NCBI RefSeq assembly: GCF_019139535.1
Contig: NZ_CP077073.1
Location: 1,433,501-1,497,500, forward strand
Length of the DNA stretch: 64,000 nucleotides
Direction: 5' to 3'
Origin: Pseudomonas muyukensis
GTDB lineage: Bacteria; Pseudomonadota; Gammaproteobacteria; Pseudomonadales; Pseudomonadaceae
The notes beneath the pieces are model-generated. The model was not told the origin of the DNA and ran no database searches. It was given only the letters and a program-made list of their open reading frames with translations. Position numbers and translations under genes: made by a program. Positions 1 through 13,812 of the stretch are shown piece after piece (the stretch's first letter is position 1; every line of letters begins with the position of its first letter).

Positions 1-1093
<1,093 letters not shown>

Positions 1094-1101
1094 TGCGGTC
1101 C

Positions 1102-1218
1102 CTGTAGGAGCGCCTTGTGTCGCGAAAGGGGCGCACAGCGGCCCCTGGACCTCTGAATCACTCAGAATTGCCGGGGCTGCTGCGCAGCCCTTTCGCGACA
1201 CAAGGCCGCTCCTACAGG
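1102..1218. repeat. Inverted pair of REP elements between dapB and carA
   Basis: The left copy reads CTGTAGGAGCGCCTTGTGTC and continues CGCGA; the right copy is its reverse complement ending GGCCGCTCCTACAGG. A GC-rich hairpin-forming spacer separates them. The same repeat recurs at 6804-6926 and four times in 43434-43712. The position after dapB suggests a 3'-end stabiliser or terminator for the dnaJ-dapB transcript. Confidence 0.85.
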
Positions 1219-1345
1219 GCGGGCTCGTGTCGCTACTGTCGCAATCCTGCGTTTTAGAGACACAATCACGGTAGACCGAAAACGCATTTTTCTGTAAGCT
1301 ACAGCTTTAGTGTGTCCACTAAAAGCGCGCAGACTAATTCAGCAT

Positions 1346-1385
1346 AAAAGCGGGGTGACGTGTCCATACGTCATTCCGCTTTTTT
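1346..1385 (+). terminator. Hairpin plus U-run in the carA leader (possible attenuator)
   Basis: AAAAGCGGGGTGACG (1346-1360) pairs with CGTCATTCCGCTTTT (1369-1383) through an 8-base loop, with two G-U pairs, and the right arm runs into TTTTTT. This looks like an intrinsic terminator but ends only about 45 bases before the carA start. It therefore lies in the carA leader and could attenuate transcription instead of ending dapB. The rest of 1219-1430 holds no gene; I could not assign a promoter with confidence. Confidence 0.6.
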
Positions 1386-1430
1386 GCAACCTGCGATCGC
1401 CCTTTCAGGCTTGATTTACGGGAGGTCTTC

Positions 1431-2567
1431 TTGACTAAGCCAGCCATACTCGCCCTTGCCGATGGCAGCATTTTTCGCGGTGAAGCCATTGGAGCCGACG
1501 GTCAGACCGTTGGTGAGGTCGTGTTCAATACAGCAATGACCGGCTACCAGGAAATCCTCACAGACCCTTCCTACGCCCAGCAAATCGTCACCCTGACTTA
1601 CCCGCACATCGGCAACACCGGCACCACCCCAGAAGACGCCGAATCCAATCGCGTCTGGTCCGCCGGCCTGGTCATTCGTGACCTCCCGTTGCTGGCCAGC
1701 AACTGGCGCAACACCCAGTCGCTGCCTGACTACCTGAAAGCCAACAACGTCGTCGCCATCGCAGGCATCGATACCCGCCGCCTGACCCGCATCCTGCGCG
1801 AAAAAGGCGCCCAGAACGGCTGCATTCTCGCCGGTGACGACATCACCGAAGAGCAGGCCATCGCTGCCGCCCGCGCCTTCCCGGGCCTCAAGGGCATGGA
1901 CCTGGCCAAGGTCGTCTCCACCAAGGAGCGCTACGAATGGCGCTCCAGCGTGTGGGAGCTGAAAACCGACAGCCACCCGACCCGCGAAGCCGCCGACCTG
2001 CCGTACCACGTGGTCGCCTTCGACTACGGCGTGAAGCTGAACATCCTGCGCATGCTGGTTGCCCGCGGTTGCCGCGTAACCGTGGTGCCGGCCCAGACCC
2101 CGGCCAGCGAAGTGCTCGCGCTCAACCCTGATGGCGTGTTCCTGTCCAATGGTCCTGGCGATCCGGAGCCGTGCGACTACGCGATCCAGGCGATCAAAGA
2201 GATTCTCGAAACCGAGATCCCGGTATTCGGCATCTGCCTGGGCCACCAACTGCTGGCCCTGGCTTCCGGCGCCAAGACCCTGAAGATGGGCCATGGCCAC
2301 CACGGTGCCAACCACCCGGTCCAGGACCTGGATACCGGCGTGGTCATGATCACCAGCCAGAACCACGGGTTCGCCGTCGACGAAGCCACCCTGCCGGGCA
2401 ACGTGCGCGCCATCCACAAGTCGCTGTTCGACGGTACCCTGCAGGGTATCGAGCGCACCGACAAGAGCGCGTTCAGCTTCCAGGGCCACCCTGAAGCGAG
2501 CCCGGGCCCGACCGACGTCGCGCCACTGTTCGATCGTTTCACCGATGCCATGGCCAAGCGCCGCTGA
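1431..2567 (+). CDS. carA: Carbamoyl-phosphate synthase small (glutaminase) subunit
   Basis: CarA (378 residues) hydrolyses glutamine and channels ammonia to CarB for carbamoyl phosphate, shared by arginine and pyrimidine synthesis. The N-terminal CPSase small-chain domain is followed by a class I glutamine amidotransferase domain. Its triad is visible: Cys269 in GICLGHQ, and His353 and Glu355 in [11 protein letters not shown]. The start is a TTG seven bases after a strong GGAGG, and the protein then reads [13 protein letters not shown], as in other pseudomonads. A terminator-like hairpin just upstream may control entry into the operon. carB follows after 106 bases. Confidence 0.97.
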   Translation: MTKPAILALADGSIFRGEAIGADGQTVGEVVFNTAMTGYQEILTDPSYAQQIVTLTYPHIGNTGTTPEDAESNRVWSAGLVIRDLPLLASNWRNTQSLPDYLKANNVVAIAGIDTRRLTRILREKGAQNGCILAGDDITEEQAIAAARAFPGLKGMDLAKVVSTKERYEWRSSVWELKTDSHPTREAADLPYHVVAFDYGVKLNILRMLVARGCRVTVVPAQTPASEVLALNPDGVFLSNGPGDPEPCDYAIQAIKEILETEIPVFGICLGHQLLALASGAKTLKMGHGHHGANHPVQDLDTGVVMITSQNHGFAVDEATLPGNVRAIHKSLFDGTLQGIERTDKSAFSFQGHPEASPGPTDVAPLFDRFTDAMAKRR

Positions 2568-2673
2568 GCATCCTGCATCAAGGCCCTGGGCCGGCTCGCG
2601 CCGCGCCCGGAAGCGCCTGACCCAGATTGTTCAAGACGGCTTGCCGACTGACCCGCGGATTTGAGTGACAACC

Positions 2674-5891
<3,218 letters not shown>

Positions 5892-5895
<4 letters not shown>

Positions 5896-6374
5896 GCATT
5901 ACCAAGTACCCGATGACCGTCCAGGGCGCTCGCGCCCTGGAAGAAGAGCACCTGTTCCTGAGCAAGACCGAGCGTCCGCGCCTGAGCCAGGCCATTGGTG
6001 AGGCCCGTGAGCTGGGCGACCTGAAGGAAAACGCCGAATACCATGCTGCCCGCGAGGAGCAGGGCATGGTCGAGGCGCGCATCCGCGACATCGAAGGCCG
6101 CCTGCAGAACTCGGTAGTGATCGACGTCACCACCATTGCCCACACCGGCAAGGTGATCTTCGGCACTACCGTCGATCTGGAAAACACCGAGACCGGCGAT
6201 CAGGTGACCTACCAGATCGTTGGCGAGGACGAGGCAGACATCAAGAAGGGCAAGCTCTCGGCGAGCGCGCCGATCGCACGCGCGATCATCGGCAAGGAAG
6301 AGGGCGACACGGTCGTCGTCAAGACGCCAAGCGGCACCGTCGAGTACGAGATTGTCGAAGTCAAGCACATCTGA
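5892..6374 (+). CDS. greA: Transcription elongation factor GreA
   Basis: GreA (160 residues) enters the RNA polymerase secondary channel and stimulates cleavage of backtracked RNA. The N-terminal coiled coil has the acidic tip region with [16 protein letters not shown] at about residues 41-56. The C-terminal FKBP-like domain ends in SPIARAII-like and [10 protein letters not shown] motifs. The ATG overlaps the carB stop by four bases, so translation is probably coupled; carA-carB-greA is a known Pseudomonas operon. A perfect GGCGCC-TGCG-GGCGCC hairpin (6377-6392) follows the stop without a U-run. An internal start at MTVQG would still leave a functional protein. Confidence 0.96.
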
Positions 6375-6381
6375 CCGGCGC

Positions 6382-6792
6382 CTGCGGGCGCCATCCCTCG
6401 AGGGGATCCTCTGGCAGCTGGCCCAGGTGTTCTGGGTTGGCGGCCTGTGGGTGTTCCATGTGGGCCTGGTGCCGGCGCTCAAGGTCAGCGGCCTGGCACC
6501 GTTGCTGGTGCATGACATCGCCGGGCAGATCGACCGCTGGTTGATCGGCGTGGCGATGCTCGGGCTGGTGACCCAGCTGGCGGTATTGGCGAGGGTGGAC
6601 GGCCTGGCGGCCTGGTGGCGGCAGTTCCGCGGCCAGATGCTGCTGCTCGGCCTTGGTGCCTGTGTCGGCTATTACACGCTGCGCTACGGCATTTCCGTGG
6701 GCGAGCGTTGGCAGATGTTCTGTTTCCTGGTGCTGGGCTTCTCAGGCATTGTCCTGGTGGCCCAGCCGGTCCCGGTCAGGGCGCGCCGGTAA
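6382..6792 (+). CDS. DUF4149-type inner-membrane protein, start uncertain
   Basis: The frame encodes a small integral membrane protein with about four hydrophobic segments. The first carries the family-like motif FWVGGLWVFHVGLVPAL, and the others cover roughly IGVAMLGLVTQLAVL, MLLLGLGACVGYY and MFCFLVLGFSGIVLVA. It resembles DUF4149/TMEM205-like proteins of unknown function, and a gene of this kind follows greA in P. aeruginosa. No ATG, GTG or TTG with a ribosome binding site lies ahead of the first membrane segment. The start given is a CTG (LRAPSLEG); a GTG at 6427 would remove part of that segment, and the first ATG upstream lies inside greA. The stop is secure. Confidence 0.65.
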   Translation: MRAPSLEGILWQLAQVFWVGGLWVFHVGLVPALKVSGLAPLLVHDIAGQIDRWLIGVAMLGLVTQLAVLARVDGLAAWWRQFRGQMLLLGLGACVGYYTLRYGISVGERWQMFCFLVLGFSGIVLVAQPVPVRARR

Positions 6793-6803
6793 TCAGTTCA
6801 CGA

Positions 6804-6926
6804 TTACCGGGGCCGCTTTGCGGCCCTTTCGCGACACAAGGCCGCTCCCACAGGGATTGCACCGACCTATGGTGCAACGCGATCCCTGTGGGAGCGGCCT
6901 TGTGTCGCGATGGGCTGCGCAGCAGC
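6804..6926. repeat. Inverted pair of REP elements between convergent genes
   Basis: Two copies of the GGGAGCGGCCTTGTGTCGCG family face each other between the DUF4149 gene (plus) and yhbY (minus). The flanking arms (ccggggccgctttgcggccc and gggctgcgcagcagccc) form further short hairpins. The pair lies at the 3' ends of both genes and probably acts as a bidirectional end structure. Confidence 0.85.
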
Positions 6927-6936
6927 CCTGCTACCG

Positions 6937-7245
6937 TTACTTGTAACGGTGGATATTGGACAGCTGCTTGTTCGGCTGCGGGTTCTTGCGATAGATCAGC
7001 GCTTTCTTGCCGATGGTCTGTACCAGTTCGGCGCGGCCAGCCTTGCACAGTTCGGCGATGGCTGCGGCACGTTCCTCGCGATCTTCCGAGCGGATCTCGA
7101 CCTTGATCAGCTCGTGATCGGTCAGGGCGCGTTCCAGTTCGGCGATGACGCCTTCATTCAAACCATTGCCCGCGACGATCAGAACCGGCTTCAGGTCGTG
7201 ACCAATCGATTTGTACTGCTTCTTCTGCTCGTTATTGAGCGGCAT
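6937..7245 (-). CDS. yhbY: Ribosome assembly RNA-binding protein YhbY
   Basis: This 102-residue protein is a single CRM-type RNA-binding domain. The YhbY fold shows in KKQYKSIGHDLKPVLIVAGNG and the GLNEGVIAELERAL helix, and in ELIKVEI and the basic GKKALIYRKN strand. YhbY associates with pre-50S particles. The ATG (MPLNNEQKKQY) is preceded by AAGGGTC. It is divergent from rlmE, another 50S maturation factor, across about 100 bases, so the two may share a control region. The tail PQPNKQLSNIHRYK is slightly longer than in E. coli YhbY. Confidence 0.93.
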   Translation of the reverse strand: MPLNNEQKKQYKSIGHDLKPVLIVAGNGLNEGVIAELERALTDHELIKVEIRSEDREERAAAIAELCKAGRAELVQTIGKKALIYRKNPQPNKQLSNIHRYK

Positions 7246-7347
7246 AATCTGACCCTTTTCGTCTGATTCTGTAAAATTGACGGGCATTTTACCCGAGGGC
7301 CTGTGGCTCCGCCCAGTCAAACACGACGCATATCATCGAGGTGCCCC

Positions 7348-7974
7348 GTGGTACAACGTTCCAAAAGCAGCGCCAACTGGCTGCGCGAACATTTCAACGA
7401 CCCTTTTGTGAAGCAAGCACAGAAGGATGGCTACCGCTCGCGCGCGAGCTACAAACTGCTGGAGATCCAGGAGAAAGACCGCCTGATCCGCCCCGGCATG
7501 AGCGTGATCGACCTCGGCGCGGCCCCAGGTGGTTGGTCGCAGGTGACCAGTCGTCTGATTGGTGGCCAGGGCCGGCTGATCGCCTCGGACATTCTGGAAA
7601 TGGACTCGATCCCCGATGTGACCTTCATCCAGGGCGACTTCACCCAGGACGAAGTGCTGCAGCAGATCCTCCAGGCGGTCGGCGATTCGCACGTGGACCT
7701 TGTGATTTCCGATATGGCCCCCAATATGAGTGGTACGCCCGCGGTGGACATGCCGCGCGCCATGTTCCTCTGTGAACTGGCCCTGGATCTGGCGACCCGC
7801 GTGCTCAAGCCCGGCGGGGATTTCCTGATCAAGATCTTCCAGGGCGAAGGTTTCGACATGTACCTCAAGGACGTGCGCAGCAAGTTCGACAAGGTGCAGA
7901 TGCGCAAGCCTTCGTCCTCGCGGGATCGCTCCCGCGAACAGTACCTGTTGGGCAAGGGTTTCAAAGGAGCGTGA
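7348..7974 (+). CDS. rlmE: 23S rRNA 2'-O-methyltransferase RlmE (FtsJ/RrmJ)
   Basis: RlmE methylates the 2'-O of a uridine in the A loop of 23S rRNA (U2552 in E. coli) late in 50S maturation. The 208-residue protein has the SAM-binding motif [11 protein letters not shown] at residues 55-65 and the catalytic K-D-K-E set at Lys36, Asp122 (SDMAPNMSG), Lys162 (IKIFQGEGF) and Glu197. The start is a GTG ([11 protein letters not shown]) preceded by GAGGTG; longer in-frame extensions have no ribosome binding site. rlmE upstream of ftsH is the conserved gammaproteobacterial order. Confidence 0.96.
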   Translation: MVQRSKSSANWLREHFNDPFVKQAQKDGYRSRASYKLLEIQEKDRLIRPGMSVIDLGAAPGGWSQVTSRLIGGQGRLIASDILEMDSIPDVTFIQGDFTQDEVLQQILQAVGDSHVDLVISDMAPNMSGTPAVDMPRAMFLCELALDLATRVLKPGGDFLIKIFQGEGFDMYLKDVRSKFDKVQMRKPSSSRDRSREQYLLGKGFKGA

Positions 7975-8168
7975 AAGGCGTGCTGCGGGGTTGCCGATAG
8001 TTATTTCCAATCGGCCGCCCCGTCTGGATCGTCCGAACTTCGTGTAGTCTAGCTTTCACAAAGGGTTACAGACGGTGCCTGCGGATGCGTGGGTAATGTA
8101 GTAAGTTAGGGCGATGAATATCATGCGAGGCACGGCTGCGTCGTGCGCCGGCCTCAGAGGGTAGCGAA

Positions 8169-10085
8169 TTGAACGACATGGCAAAGAATCTGATCCTCTG
8201 GTTGATCATCGCCGCCGTCCTGGTGACGGTGATGAACAACTTCTCCAGCCCTAACGAGCCGCAGACCCTCAACTATTCCGACTTCATCCAGCAGGTCAAG
8301 GATGGCAAGGTCGAGCGCGTGACCGTCGACGGCTACATCATTACCGGCAAGCGCACCGATGGCGACAACTTCAAGACCGTGCGCCCGGCCATCACCGACA
8401 ACGGTCTGATCGGCGACCTGGTCGACAACCACGTCACCGTCGAAGGCAAGCAGCCCGAGCAGCAGAGCATCTGGACGCAACTGCTGGTGGCCAGCTTCCC
8501 GATCCTGGTGATCATCGCCGTGTTCATGTTCTTCATGCGCCAGATGCAGGGCGGTGCCGGCGGCAAGGGCGGCCCGATGAGCTTCGGCAAGAGCAAGGCG
8601 CGCCTGCTCTCCGAAGACCAGGTCAAGACCACCCTGGCTGACGTCGCGGGCTGCGACGAGGCCAAGGAAGAAGTCGGCGAGCTGGTCGAGTTCCTGCGCG
8701 ACCCGGGCAAGTTCCAGCGCCTGGGCGGGCGTATTCCCCGCGGCGTGCTGATGGTCGGCCCACCCGGTACCGGTAAGACCCTGCTGGCCAAGGCCATCGC
8801 CGGTGAAGCCAAGGTACCGTTCTTCACCATTTCCGGCTCCGACTTCGTCGAGATGTTCGTCGGCGTGGGTGCCAGCCGTGTCCGTGACATGTTCGAGCAG
8901 GCCAAGAAACACGCGCCGTGCATCATTTTCATCGACGAGATCGATGCCGTCGGTCGCCATCGTGGTGCCGGCATGGGCGGCGGTCACGACGAGCGTGAGC
9001 AAACGCTGAACCAGTTGCTGGTGGAGATGGACGGCTTCGAGATGAACGATGGCATCATCGTCATCGCCGCCACCAACCGTCCGGACGTCCTCGACCCGGC
9101 GCTGCTGCGTCCAGGCCGCTTCGACCGCCAGGTGGTGGTGGGCCTGCCGGATATCCGTGGTCGCGAGCAGATCCTCAAGGTGCACATGCGCAAGGTGCCG
9201 GTTGGCGAGAACGTCAACGCCGCGGTCATCGCCCGTGGTACGCCTGGCTTCTCCGGTGCCGACCTGGCCAACCTGGTCAACGAGGCTTCGCTGTTCGCCG
9301 CCCGTGCCGGCAAGCGCCTGGTGGAAATGAAGGAGTTCGAGCTGGCCAAGGACAAGATCATGATGGGCGCCGAGCGCAAGACCATGGTCATGTCCGAGAA
9401 AGAAAAGCAGAACACCGCCTATCACGAGGCCGGACACGCCATCGTCGGTCGTGTCGTGCCCGAGCACGACCCGGTCTACAAGGTGTCGATCATTCCCCGC
9501 GGCCGCGCCCTGGGCGTGACCATGTTCCTCCCGGAAGAGGACCGCTACAGCCTGTCCAAGCGTGCGCTGATCAGCCAGATCTGCTCGCTGTACGGCGGCC
9601 GTATCGCTGAAGAGATGACCCTGGGCTTCGACGGTGTCACCACTGGCGCGTCCAACGACATCATGCGTGCCAGCCAGATTGCCCGGAACATGGTCACCAA
9701 ATGGGGCCTGTCCGAGAAGCTTGGCCCGCTGATGTACGCCGAAGAAGAGGGCGAGGTGTTCCTCGGTCGCAGCGCCGGCAGCCAGCACGCCAGCGTTTCC
9801 GGTGAAACGGCGAAGATGATCGACTCCGAGGTGCGCAGCATCATCGATCAATGCTACGCCACGGCCAAGCAGATCCTCACCGACAATCGCGACAAGCTCG
9901 ACGCCATGGCCGAGGCCTTGATGAAGTACGAGACCATCGATGCCGATCAGATCGACGACATCATGGCCGGTCGCACCCCGCGCGAGCCGCGCGACTGGGA
10001 CAACGATGCCGGCACCACCGGCACGCCGGCCTCCCAGGATGATCGTCCGGAATCGCCGATCGGCGGTCCAGCGGCTCAACACTAA
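8169..10085 (+). CDS. ftsH: ATP-dependent zinc metalloprotease FtsH
   Basis: FtsH is the hexameric inner-membrane AAA+ protease that degrades membrane and short-lived regulatory proteins such as LpxC in E. coli. The 638 residues include an N-terminal membrane segment (about 6-22), a periplasmic domain, a second membrane segment (about 105-123), Walker A GPPGTGKT at 197-204 with the following AAA+ domain, and the zinc site HEAGH at 419-423. The TTG at 8169 has AGAGGG at good spacing and gives [11 protein letters not shown]; the ATG at 8178 would remove only three residues. The C terminus is rich in Asp, Thr and Pro and probably disordered. folP follows after 8 bases. Confidence 0.96.
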   Translation: MNDMAKNLILWLIIAAVLVTVMNNFSSPNEPQTLNYSDFIQQVKDGKVERVTVDGYIITGKRTDGDNFKTVRPAITDNGLIGDLVDNHVTVEGKQPEQQSIWTQLLVASFPILVIIAVFMFFMRQMQGGAGGKGGPMSFGKSKARLLSEDQVKTTLADVAGCDEAKEEVGELVEFLRDPGKFQRLGGRIPRGVLMVGPPGTGKTLLAKAIAGEAKVPFFTISGSDFVEMFVGVGASRVRDMFEQAKKHAPCIIFIDEIDAVGRHRGAGMGGGHDEREQTLNQLLVEMDGFEMNDGIIVIAATNRPDVLDPALLRPGRFDRQVVVGLPDIRGREQILKVHMRKVPVGENVNAAVIARGTPGFSGADLANLVNEASLFAARAGKRLVEMKEFELAKDKIMMGAERKTMVMSEKEKQNTAYHEAGHAIVGRVVPEHDPVYKVSIIPRGRALGVTMFLPEEDRYSLSKRALISQICSLYGGRIAEEMTLGFDGVTTGASNDIMRASQIARNMVTKWGLSEKLGPLMYAEEEGEVFLGRSAGSQHASVSGETAKMIDSEVRSIIDQCYATAKQILTDNRDKLDAMAEALMKYETIDADQIDDIMAGRTPREPRDWDNDAGTTGTPASQDDRPESPIGGPAAQH

Positions 10086-10093
10086 GGGTTTCT

Positions 10094-10945
10094 ATGACCT
10101 CACAGCAGTACCCGACCCGGTTGCCTTGCGGCAACCGGGTTCTTGATTTGTCCCGTACCCATGTCATGGGTATCCTCAATATCACCCCCGATTCCTTCTC
10201 CGACGGCGGGCGCTTCAGCCAGCGTGACGCGGCCTTGCGCCATGCCGAAGCGATGGTGGCGGCTGGCGCGACCCTGGTCGATGTCGGTGGCGAGTCCACC
10301 CGCCCAGGCGCCCGTGCGGTTTCACCAACAGAGGAGCTGGAGCGCGTGGCGCCGATCGTCGAGGCGATCAGCAGCCGCCTGGACGTGATCATCTCCGTCG
10401 ATACCTCGACACCTGCGGTGATGCGCGAGTCGGCCCGCCTGGGCGCCGGCCTGATCAACGACGTGCGCGCCCTGGAGCGAGATGGTGCCTTGGACGCTGC
10501 AGCCGATACCGGCTTGCCGGTATGCCTGATGCACATGCGCGGCGAGCCGGGCACCATGCAGGACAATCCGCACTACGAGGATGTGACTGCCGATGTCACG
10601 CGCTATCTTGAACAGCGTATGGCCGTCTGCGCGGCGGCGGGCATCGCTGCCGAGCGCATCGTCCTCGACCCAGGCTTCGGTTTTGCCAAGACCCTTGAGC
10701 ACAACCTGAGCCTGTTCAAGCACATGGAAGCGCTCTATCGCCTTGGGCGCCCACTGTTGGTGGGTGTTTCGCGCAAGAGCATGATCGGCCTCACGCTGGA
10801 CCGTCCGGTCGGCGAGCGGCTCTACGGCAGCCTGGCCCTGGCCGCCCTGGCCATGACCAAGGGTGCGAGCATCCTGCGGGTGCACGACGTCGCTGAAACA
10901 GCTGACGTGGTCCGCATGATCGCCGCGGTACAGAACGCCGAATAA
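10094..10945 (+). CDS. folP: Dihydropteroate synthase
   Basis: FolP (283 residues) condenses dihydropterin pyrophosphate with p-aminobenzoate in folate synthesis and is the sulfonamide target. The TIM-barrel signatures are present: [15 protein letters not shown] near the N terminus, the GESTRPGA loop, [21 protein letters not shown] and the C-terminal VSRKSMIG with RVHDV. The ATG follows AAGGGTTTCT, 8 bases after ftsH, and glmM starts 16 bases downstream, the common ftsH-folP-glmM operon. No resistance-type insertion is visible in the loops. Confidence 0.96.
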   Translation: MTSQQYPTRLPCGNRVLDLSRTHVMGILNITPDSFSDGGRFSQRDAALRHAEAMVAAGATLVDVGGESTRPGARAVSPTEELERVAPIVEAISSRLDVIISVDTSTPAVMRESARLGAGLINDVRALERDGALDAAADTGLPVCLMHMRGEPGTMQDNPHYEDVTADVTRYLEQRMAVCAAAGIAAERIVLDPGFGFAKTLEHNLSLFKHMEALYRLGRPLLVGVSRKSMIGLTLDRPVGERLYGSLALAALAMTKGASILRVHDVAETADVVRMIAAVQNAE

Positions 10946-10961
10946 GAACATTGGAGTCACT

Positions 10962-12302
10962 ATGAGCAGAAAATACTTTGGTACCGATGGTATCCGTGGT
11001 CGCGTCGGCCAGTTCCCCATTACCCCCGATTTCATGCTGAAGCTCGGCTGGGCCGCGGGCATGGCCTTCCGCAAGCAGGGCAACTGCCGGGTGCTGGTGG
11101 GCAAGGACACGCGAATCTCCGGCTACATGTTCGAATCGGCGCTGGAGGCCGGGCTTTCCGCGGCCGGCGCCGATGTGATGCTGCTCGGGCCGATGCCGAC
11201 CCCGGCCATCGCCTACCTGACCCGCACCTTCCACGCCGAAGCGGGTATCGTCATCAGTGCCTCGCACAACCCGCACGACGACAACGGCATCAAGTTCTTC
11301 TCCGGCGCCGGCACCAAGCTGCCGGACGAAGTCGAGCTGATGATCGAGGAACTGCTCGACCAGCCGATGACCGTGGTTGAATCGAGCAAGCTGGGCAAGG
11401 TCTCGCGCATCAACGACGCGGCGGGGCGCTACATCGAGTTCTGCAAGAGCAGCGTGCCGAGCAGCACCAGTTTCGAAGGGCTGAAGATCGTCGTCGATTG
11501 TGCCCATGGCGCCACCTACAAGGTCGCGCCGAGCGTATTCCGCGAGCTGGGTGCCGAGGTCACGGTGCTGCATGCGGCGCCAGATGGCCTGAACATCAAT
11601 GAAAACTGCGGTTCGACCCACATCGAGTCGCTGCAGGCTGCAGTGCTGGTCGGTCATGCGGATATCGGCATCGCCTTCGACGGTGATGGCGACCGGGTGC
11701 TGATGGTCGACCACACCGGTACCATCGTCGACGGTGACGAACTGCTGTTCATCATCGGCCGCGACATGCAGGAACGCGGCAAGCTCCAGGGCGGGGTCGT
11801 CGGCACGCTGATGAGCAACCTGGGCCTGGAGTTGGCGTTCAAGGAGCTGGATATTCCGTTCGTGCGTGCCAAGGTTGGTGACCGTTACGTGATGGCCGAG
11901 CTGCTCGAGCGCGAATGGCTGCTGGGTGGCGAGAACTCGGGTCATGTCGTCTGTGGCAGTCATACCACGACCGGTGACGCGATCATTGCCGCGCTTCAGG
12001 TACTGATGGCGCTCAAGCGTCGCGGTGAGAACCTGGCCCAGGCGCGCCAGGCCGTGCGTAAGTGCCCCCAGGTACTGATCAATGTGCGCTTCGCGGCGGG
12101 CAAGGCCGATCCGTTGGAAAACCCTCTGGTCAAGGAAGCCAGCGCCAAGGCCACCGAAGCCATGGCTGGCCGTGGTCGGGTGCTGTTGCGCAAGTCCGGC
12201 ACCGAGCCGTTGGTGCGGGTAATGGTCGAGGGTGACGACGAAACCCAGGTGCGCGGCCATGCCGAAGCCCTGGCCAAGCTGGTTGAAGAAGTTTGTGCCT
12301 GA
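10962..12302 (+). CDS. glmM: Phosphoglucosamine mutase
   Basis: GlmM (446 residues) interconverts glucosamine-6-phosphate and glucosamine-1-phosphate, feeding UDP-GlcNAc for peptidoglycan and LPS. The phosphoserine loop is [12 protein letters not shown] with active Ser101, the metal-binding loop is DGDGDR around residue 240, the sugar loop is GGENSGH, and the C-terminal phosphate loop is [12 protein letters not shown]. The N terminus [16 protein letters not shown] is canonical. A TTGGAGT ribosome binding site precedes the ATG. It closes the ftsH-folP-glmM group; an inverted repeat and a separate promoter candidate follow. Confidence 0.97.
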   Translation: MSRKYFGTDGIRGRVGQFPITPDFMLKLGWAAGMAFRKQGNCRVLVGKDTRISGYMFESALEAGLSAAGADVMLLGPMPTPAIAYLTRTFHAEAGIVISASHNPHDDNGIKFFSGAGTKLPDEVELMIEELLDQPMTVVESSKLGKVSRINDAAGRYIEFCKSSVPSSTSFEGLKIVVDCAHGATYKVAPSVFRELGAEVTVLHAAPDGLNINENCGSTHIESLQAAVLVGHADIGIAFDGDGDRVLMVDHTGTIVDGDELLFIIGRDMQERGKLQGGVVGTLMSNLGLELAFKELDIPFVRAKVGDRYVMAELLEREWLLGGENSGHVVCGSHTTTGDAIIAALQVLMALKRRGENLAQARQAVRKCPQVLINVRFAAGKADPLENPLVKEASAKATEAMAGRGRVLLRKSGTEPLVRVMVEGDDETQVRGHAEALAKLVEEVCA

Positions 12303-12309
12303 AAGAGGC

Positions 12310-12344
12310 TTGCCAGCGCAGATCGGGTTGGGTAAGATCTGCGC
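12310..12344 (+). promoter_or_regulatory. Sigma70-type promoter candidate of tpiA with an overlapping inverted repeat
   Basis: TTGCCA (12310-12315) and TAAGAT (12333-12338) are separated by 17 bases, giving a start near 12345 and a short leader to the tpiA ATG. A 9-base perfect inverted repeat GCGCAGATC / GATCTGCGC (12316-12324 and 12336-12344) overlaps the spacer and -10 box. It could be an operator or the base of an RNA hairpin ending glmM, though it has no U-run. Confidence 0.5.
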
Positions 12345-12368
12345 CCACTTTGACCGACGAGGTAAAGC

Positions 12369-13124
12369 ATGCGTCGCCCCATGGTAGCTGGTAACTGGAA
12401 GATGCACGGTACCCGCGCTAGCGTCGTAGAGCTGACCCAGGGCTTGGGCGATCTGCCCCTGCCAAGCGGTGTGGTAGTCGCGGTGTTTCCACCGACCCTG
12501 TTCATCAATCAAGTGATCGATGGCCTGGAAGGCAAAGGAATCAGCGTAGGCGCACAGAATTCTGCAGTACAGCCTGAACAAGGCGCACTGACCGGCGAAG
12601 TTGCCCCGAGTCAGTTGGCTGAAGTCGGTTGCAAGTATGTGCTGGTTGGGCACTCCGAGCGTCGCCAGGTTATTGGCGAAAGTGACGAAGTGCTGAATCA
12701 AAAGTTTGCAGCGGCGCAGCAAAGTGGTTTGACGCCAGTGCTCTGTATAGGGGAAACTCTCGCAGAGCGCGAAGCCGGCGAGACGCTTGAAGTTGTAGGG
12801 CGTCAACTAAGCAGTGTTATCGACGTGTTCGGTATCAAGGCTTTCGCCAATGCAGTTATTGCCTATGAGCCTGTTTGGGCCATCGGTACTGGTTTGACGG
12901 CCTCGCCACAGCAAGCCCAGGATGTGCATGCAGCCATCCGCAAGCAGTTGGCGGCGAAGGACGCCGAAGTTGCAGAAAGTGTGCAGCTTCTCTACGGCGG
13001 CAGCGTGAAGGCGGCCAATGCGGCCGAACTGTTCGGCATGCCGGATATCGATGGGGGGCTCATTGGTGGAGCGTCCCTGAACGCAGACGAATTCGGTGCA
13101 ATTTGTCGCGCCGCAGGAAACTGA
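12369..13124 (+). CDS. tpiA: Triose-phosphate isomerase
   Basis: TpiA (251 residues) interconverts dihydroxyacetone phosphate and glyceraldehyde-3-phosphate. Catalytic residues are visible: Asn9 and Lys11 in GNWKMHG, His95 in VGHSERR, and Glu167 in [11 protein letters not shown]. The phosphate loops YGGSVKAAN and GGLIGGASL are near the C terminus. GAGGTAAAGC precedes the ATG. From about 12480 onward the gene uses more A/T-ending codons (GTT, GCA, GAA) than its neighbours, a trait shared with secG. secG starts four bases after the stop. Confidence 0.97.
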   Translation: MRRPMVAGNWKMHGTRASVVELTQGLGDLPLPSGVVVAVFPPTLFINQVIDGLEGKGISVGAQNSAVQPEQGALTGEVAPSQLAEVGCKYVLVGHSERRQVIGESDEVLNQKFAAAQQSGLTPVLCIGETLAEREAGETLEVVGRQLSSVIDVFGIKAFANAVIAYEPVWAIGTGLTASPQQAQDVHAAIRKQLAAKDAEVAESVQLLYGGSVKAANAAELFGMPDIDGGLIGGASLNADEFGAICRAAGN

Positions 13125-13128
13125 ACAA

Positions 13129-13521
13129 ATGCTGGAAACAGTCGTAGTTGTTTTTCATCTGTTGGCGGCGCTGTCACTGGTAGTTATGGTGCTGCTGCAA
13201 CAGGGTAAAGGTGCGGAAGCAGGTGCATCTTTCGGCGCAGGTGCTTCAAATACTGTGTTCGGAAGCCAAGGTTCCGCTACCTTTTTGAGTAAAGTTACTG
13301 CTATACTTGCTGCCACTTTCTTTTTGACTGCACTTGGGTTAGGATACTTCGCCAAGCAGCAGGCTCACCAGCTGACTCAAGCTGGTCTGCCAGATCCAGC
13401 AGTGCTGGAAGTCAAAGAGCCAAAGCCGGCAGTCAATGATGATGTACCGGTGCTCCAACAGCAGAAGAGCGAAACCACCAACGCTGGTGACGTACCTCCT
13501 CCGGCCAAAGAGCAGCAGTAA
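13129..13521 (+). CDS. secG: Preprotein translocase subunit SecG
   Basis: SecG (130 residues) is the accessory subunit of the SecYEG channel in the inner membrane. It has two hydrophobic helices (about residues 2-20 and 51-72) joined by the conserved loop [17 protein letters not shown] and [15 protein letters not shown]. The C-terminal 60 residues are Pro-, Gln- and Lys-rich and probably disordered, as in other pseudomonads. The ATG ([15 protein letters not shown]) has AGGAAA upstream and lies just after the tpiA stop. Base composition is relatively AT-rich, like tpiA. Two tRNA genes follow, the gammaproteobacterial order. Confidence 0.95.
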   Translation: MLETVVVVFHLLAALSLVVMVLLQQGKGAEAGASFGAGASNTVFGSQGSATFLSKVTAILAATFFLTALGLGYFAKQQAHQLTQAGLPDPAVLEVKEPKPAVNDDVPVLQQQKSETTNAGDVPPPAKEQQ

Positions 13522-13542
13522 CGGGTTTCAAGAAGTAGTATT

Positions 13543-13628
13543 GCCGAGGTGGTGGAATTGGTAGACACGCAACCTTGAGGTGGTTGTGCCCATAGGGTGT
13601 AGGGGTTCGAGTCCCCTTCTCGGTACCA
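13543..13628 (+). tRNA. tRNA-Leu (anticodon GAG)
   Basis: The 86-base sequence folds as a type II tRNA. The acceptor arm GCCGAGG pairs with TCTCGGT (with G-U ends). The D-arm region is TGGTGGAATTGGTAGAC, the anticodon arm is CAACC-TTGAGGT-GGTTG with anticodon GAG, then a long variable arm, the T arm GGGGTTCGAGTCCCC, discriminator A and encoded CCA. It starts 21 bases after the secG stop and is followed by a terminator hairpin. Confidence 0.96.
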
Positions 13629-13640
13629 ATTGAAGCATGA

Positions 13641-13664
13641 GAGCCCGCTTTAGCGGGCTTTCTT
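13641..13664 (+). terminator. Intrinsic terminator after tRNA-Leu
   Basis: GAGCCCGCT and AGCGGGCTT form a short-loop hairpin followed by TTTCTT. It separates the secG/tRNA-Leu transcript from the next promoter. Confidence 0.8.
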
Positions 13665-13680
13665 GCAGGTGGAGGTTGGA

Positions 13681-13710
13681 TTGACCCTGCACAGGGTTCG
13701 GTCTTATACT
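13681..13710 (+). promoter_or_regulatory. Sigma70 promoter of the tRNA-fMet/rimP-nusA-infB operon
   Basis: TTGACC (13681-13686) and TATACT (13705-13710) are 18 bases apart. The predicted start, near 13717, is about 10 bases before the mature tRNA, and the C/G-rich stretch after the -10 box resembles stable-RNA promoters. Confidence 0.8.
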
Positions 13711-13726
13711 TTCGCCCCAGCTTTGT

Positions 13727-13803
<77 letters not shown>

Positions 13804-13812
13804 GCTTCAGCA

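Noticed and set aside
2665..2673. Alternative GTG start of carB adding Met-Thr-Thr
   Set aside because: The conserved N terminus MPKRTDIKS starts at the ATG at 2674.
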